Assembly (NCBI RefSeq): GCF_018917865.1
Contig: NZ_JAHLPM010000005.1
Span: 124,001-188,000, forward strand
Direction: 5' to 3'
From: Tissierella simiarum
Lineage (GTDB): Bacteria > Bacillota > Clostridia > Tissierellales > Tissierellaceae
Length of the DNA: 64,000 nucleotides
Shown here: one piece after another, positions 61,163 to 64,000 of the stretch
Numbering within the stretch: position 1 is the stretch's first letter
Layout: each line of letters opens with the position of its first letter
Notes under the pieces: model-generated
Database searches by the model: none
What the model was told of the DNA's origin: nothing
The model's input: only the letters and a program-made list of their open reading frames with translations
Made by a program: the position numbers and the translations under genes

Positions 61163-62550
61163 TGGATAGATTTAAAAGAATTCCAATATCTGAACAAGAC
61201 CCTGAAGTAAGAAATCATAACTTTGAGGAAGTTTGTCTTGGTTATACTGAAGAAGAAGCTATAGCAGAAGCTAAAAGATGTCTTCAATGTAAAAAGCCTC
61301 TTTGTAGAGGAAATTGTCCAGTGTCCATAGATATACCAAGATTTATTGGGAAAATTGCTGAAGGAAACTTTGCAGAAGCAGCTCAAGTTTTAGCTGAATA
61401 TAGTGCACTTCCTGCTGTTTGTGGAAGGGTTTGCCCACAAGAAGAACAATGTGAAATGAAATGTGTTTTAGGAAATAAAGGAGATGCTGTATCCATAGGA
61501 AAGCTTGAAAGATTTGCAGCTGATTGGGCTAGGGAAAATAATATAGAAGTTGGCAAGGCTAAAGAAAGTAATGGACATAAGGTAGCTGTAATTGGTTCAG
61601 GACCTGCGGGAATTACTTGTGCTGGAGAGTTAGCTAAGGAAGGATATGACGTAACTATCTTTGAAGCATTACATGAAGCAGGAGGAGTATTGGTATATGG
61701 TATTCCTGAGTTTAGACTTCCAAAAGAAACTGTTGTAAAACATGAAATCGAAAACCTAAAGAAACTTGGTGTAAAAATAGAAACTAATGTTATAGTTGGT
61801 AGAACTATTACTATAGATGAAATAATGGAAAAAGAAGGCTTTGAAGCTGTATTTATAGGATCTGGTGCAGGTCTTCCTAAATTTATGGGAATCCCTGGGG
61901 AAAACCTAAATGGAGTATTTTCTGCAAACGAATTCCTTACAAGAAATAATCTTATGAAAGCTTTTAAAGAAGACTATGATACCCCTATAAAGGTTGGTAA
62001 AAAAGTTGCAGTTGTAGGTGGGGGAAATGTTGCAATGGATGCTGCTAGAACTGCTAAAAGACTTGGAGCTGAAGTATATATAGTATATAGAAGAACTGAA
62101 GCAGAATTACCTGCAAGAGTTGAAGAAGTTCACCATGCTAAAGAAGAAGGTATTATATTTGAACTTCTAACCAATCCTGTAGAAATACTAGGAAATGAAG
62201 ATGGATGGGTAAGAGGTATTAAATGTGTTAGAATGCAGCTTGGAGAACCAGATGCATCTGGAAGAAGGAGACCAGAAGTAATTGAAGGATCTGAGTTTGA
62301 ATTTGAAGTAGACACTGTTATAATGTCTTTAGGTACTTCACCTAATCCACTTATTTCTTCGACAACAAAAGGTCTTGAAATTAATAATAAAAAATGTATA
62401 GTAGCAGATGAACATGGACAAACATCAAGAGAAGGTGTTTTTGCCGGAGGAGATGCTGTAACCGGTGCTGCTACTGTTATTCTTGCTATGGGTGCAGGAA
62501 AAGAGGCTGCTGCAGCTATTGATAGATATATAAAAGAAAAAGATAAATAG
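61162..62550 (+). CDS. nfnB: NADPH-binding large subunit of Nfn (GltD/GltA-like)
   Basis: The 462-residue protein is related to the small chain of glutamate synthase. N-terminal 4Fe-4S motifs CLQCKKPLCRGNCPVSIDIP and CGRVCPQEEQCEMKCVLG are followed by the FAD loop VIGSGPAGITCAGELAKEGY and the NADPH loop VAVVGGGNVAMDAARTAKR with VYRRTEAELPAR. No glutamate synthase large subunit lies nearby, and the nfnA gene overlaps it by one base, so Nfn rather than GOGAT is the best call. Confidence 0.95.
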   Translation: MDRFKRIPISEQDPEVRNHNFEEVCLGYTEEEAIAEAKRCLQCKKPLCRGNCPVSIDIPRFIGKIAEGNFAEAAQVLAEYSALPAVCGRVCPQEEQCEMKCVLGNKGDAVSIGKLERFAADWARENNIEVGKAKESNGHKVAVIGSGPAGITCAGELAKEGYDVTIFEALHEAGGVLVYGIPEFRLPKETVVKHEIENLKKLGVKIETNVIVGRTITIDEIMEKEGFEAVFIGSGAGLPKFMGIPGENLNGVFSANEFLTRNNLMKAFKEDYDTPIKVGKKVAVVGGGNVAMDAARTAKRLGAEVYIVYRRTEAELPARVEEVHHAKEEGIIFELLTNPVEILGNEDGWVRGIKCVRMQLGEPDASGRRRPEVIEGSEFEFEVDTVIMSLGTSPNPLISSTTKGLEINNKKCIVADEHGQTSREGVFAGGDAVTGAATVILAMGAGKEAAAAIDRYIKEKDK

Positions 62551-62563
62551 CACTTGTTAAAAG

Positions 62564-62597
62564 AACAAACTCTTTGTTAAGGAGTTTGTTTTTTTAA
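62564..62597 (+). terminator. Terminator after nfnB
   Basis: AACAAACTC (62564-62572) pairs with GAGTTTGTT (62582-62590) across a 9-nt loop and leads into TTTTT. Confidence 0.85.
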
Positions 62598-62659
62598 TTT
62601 TTTATGTTATAATATTTAGAGTATCGAACTAAATAATTGAAAGCAAGGGTGATTTGTGA

Positions 62660-64000
62660 ATGGAGTCTAGTATCAATGAGAAACATCTAAGGGATGAAAT
62701 AGTGAAAGTAGCAGGACCTGTGTTTATAGAGTTACTAATGGGTACTCTCTTTGGAATGGTAGATATGATGATGCTAGGTAGATCAGGGGATGCTGCTACT
62801 ACGGCCGCATCTATTGCAGCAGTTGGTGTGACTAATCAGTTGGTGTTTTTAGGACTATCTTTAGTACAATCTTTAAATATAGGAGCTACAACTATGGTAG
62901 CTCGTTATATCGGAGCAAAGAGAGAAGATAGGATTGAATCTGTAGTAAAGCATGTTATGATATTAACTCAACTGCTTTTAGTTATTCCTATATTGTTTAT
63001 AGGGTTAGGTATGACGGATACTGCTATGAAGTTTTTTGGTGCACATGAAGATACCCTTTTAATAGGTAGAGGTTACTTTAGAGTGATTGCGTTAGGATTT
63101 ATATTTCAAGCTTTTAATTTTTCTATTTTTGCTTCCTTAAGAGGCTCGGGGGACACAAAAACACCTATGAAAATAAATATTATAGCCAATTTATCAAATG
63201 TTGTTGGTAATGCTGTTTTGATTTATGGCCTATTTGGATTTCCAAGACTAGGTGTATTGGGAGCAGGAATATCAACATCTCTATCACAAGTAATAGCAAG
63301 TATAATGCTAGTTAGAGTTGTATTAAATGAGAAAAATATAGTTCATATAAAGATAAAGAAAAAATTTAAATTTGATAAAGATATAGTCTATAATTTAGTT
63401 AAAATTGGATTGCCAGCTTCTGGAGAACAACTTGCTATGAGGGCAGGATTATTAATGTTTACAAAGATTGTAGCTTCATTAGGTACAGTAGCCTATGCAA
63501 CACACCAGATATGTATTAGTATACTTAATCTATCTTTTACTCCAGGACAGGCATTTGGTATATCGGCATCAACATTGGCAGGACGAAGCTTAGGAGAAGA
63601 AGAGCCAGATAAAGCAGAATCTTATATAAAAATGTGTGGTAAGATAGGAGCGGTAATAGCAGCTACCATGGGAATTTTATTTTTTTTCTTTGGGACATTT
63701 ATAGCAGGTTTATATACTAATAATAGAGAGGTAGTAGTAGAAGCAGGAAAGGTACTAAAACTTATGGCATTTATTCAGCCATTCCAATGTTCTCAATTGA
63801 TTATTGCAGGTGGACTAAGAGGGGCAGGAGATACTGTATGGACTCTAATATCTACTTTTTTAGGAATTCTAGTAATTAGATTAATATTTGCTCGTATTTT
63901 TGTTATGAAGATGGGGATGGGACTTAGAGGAGCTTGGTTAGCAGTGTTAGTTGATCAAGGAATTAGATGGTTACTTATTTTAATGAGATTTAGAACTAAC
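62660..64000 (+). CDS. MATE-family efflux transporter, truncated by the window edge
   Basis: The frame is open from ATG 62660 to the last base (447 codons) with no stop. The product begins MESSINEKHLRDEIVKVAGP and continues with FIELLMGTLFGMVDMMMLGR, GTRIGAK-type loop seen as VARYIGAKREDR, FASLRGSGDTKTPMK (about residue 160) and AGGLRGAGDTVW (about 383). The repeated RG.GDT motif in each half is the MATE (DinF/NorM) signature for Na+- or H+-coupled export of cationic drugs or metabolites. Only about the last few residues should be missing, because the family is about 440-460 residues. GGGTGAT precedes the start. Confidence 0.93.
   Translation, partial: MESSINEKHLRDEIVKVAGPVFIELLMGTLFGMVDMMMLGRSGDAATTAASIAAVGVTNQLVFLGLSLVQSLNIGATTMVARYIGAKREDRIESVVKHVMILTQLLLVIPILFIGLGMTDTAMKFFGAHEDTLLIGRGYFRVIALGFIFQAFNFSIFASLRGSGDTKTPMKINIIANLSNVVGNAVLIYGLFGFPRLGVLGAGISTSLSQVIASIMLVRVVLNEKNIVHIKIKKKFKFDKDIVYNLVKIGLPASGEQLAMRAGLLMFTKIVASLGTVAYATHQICISILNLSFTPGQAFGISASTLAGRSLGEEEPDKAESYIKMCGKIGAVIAATMGILFFFFGTFIAGLYTNNREVVVEAGKVLKLMAFIQPFQCSQLIIAGGLRGAGDTVWTLISTFLGILVIRLIFARIFVMKMGMGLRGAWLAVLVDQGIRWLLILMRFRTN

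Noticed and set aside
61162-62550. Glutamate synthase small subunit
   Set aside because: There is no large subunit nearby, and overlap with the nfnA-type gene makes NfnB the better call.

Overview
This window is low-GC (roughly 30% by eye), AT-biased DNA with strong AGGAGG-type ribosome binding sites, short intergenic gaps and many hairpin-plus-T terminators. Protein families (SLH-anchored surface protein, group II ECF transporter, Nfn transhydrogenase, membrane pyrophosphatase, hemA-to-hemL operon without late haem genes, CotH, siroheme reductase) point to an anaerobic, probably spore-forming Firmicute of the Clostridia/Tissierellia type. No phage, plasmid, CRISPR or intact insertion sequence is visible; it reads as core chromosome with a few unusual loci.

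Left part (1-9.7 kb): the tail of a YezD-like gene, then a 1703-residue S-layer-anchored protein with two transcobalamin/intrinsic-factor-like alpha/alpha domains and two DUF4430 beta domains, a second smaller DUF4430 protein, and a complete ECF transporter (T component, fused double ATPase, S component). The S gene carries a -1 frameshift at a run of nine A. I read this as a candidate cell-surface corrinoid (or similar ligand) capture and uptake system. Next (9.7-20.5 kb) come secG, hppA, a FlxA-like coiled-coil gene, a hydrolase-murF-ddl group, rnr, smpB and ssrA. The ssrA gene is interrupted in its T loop by a 285-nt group I intron.

Centre (20.8-32.4 kb): hemA-sirC-hemC-cobA/hemD-hemB-hemL makes uroporphyrinogen III and precorrin-2, the route to siroheme and cobalamin. 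Facing it is a minus-strand set encoding a CoA-disulfide reductase/rhodanese fusion, a siroheme-Fe4S4 sulfite/nitrite-reductase-like protein with a ferredoxin domain, and a YeiH-family transporter, with a divergent LysR regulator. This looks like a sulfur-oxyanion or polysulfide module placed beside the genes that make its cofactor.

Right part (32.4-64 kb): a hendecad coiled-coil protein, a split TraX-like gene, a DUF1836 gene divergent from a haemolysin-III gene, an aminotransferase, tRNA-Val(GAC), an HD-domain protein, a thiol peroxidase, a nucleotidyltransferase/phosphomannomutase-like fusion next to a 2668-residue cyclic beta-1,2-glucan synthase homologue, a two-component system, a VTC/DUF4956/CotH cluster, an unlisted 56-residue membrane protein, YbaK, a peroxiredoxin, an M20 peptidase, phosphoglucomutase, xpt with an apparent ATA start, nfnAB, and a MATE transporter running off the right edge.

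The most notable items are the transcobalamin-like surface/ECF locus with its A9 frameshift, the intron-split tmRNA, the siroheme/sulfur gene pairing with a shared upstream motif, non-canonical start codons (ATA in xpt, possibly ATT in the nucleotidyltransferase gene), and a tandem hairpin repeat at 51.04-51.26 kb.
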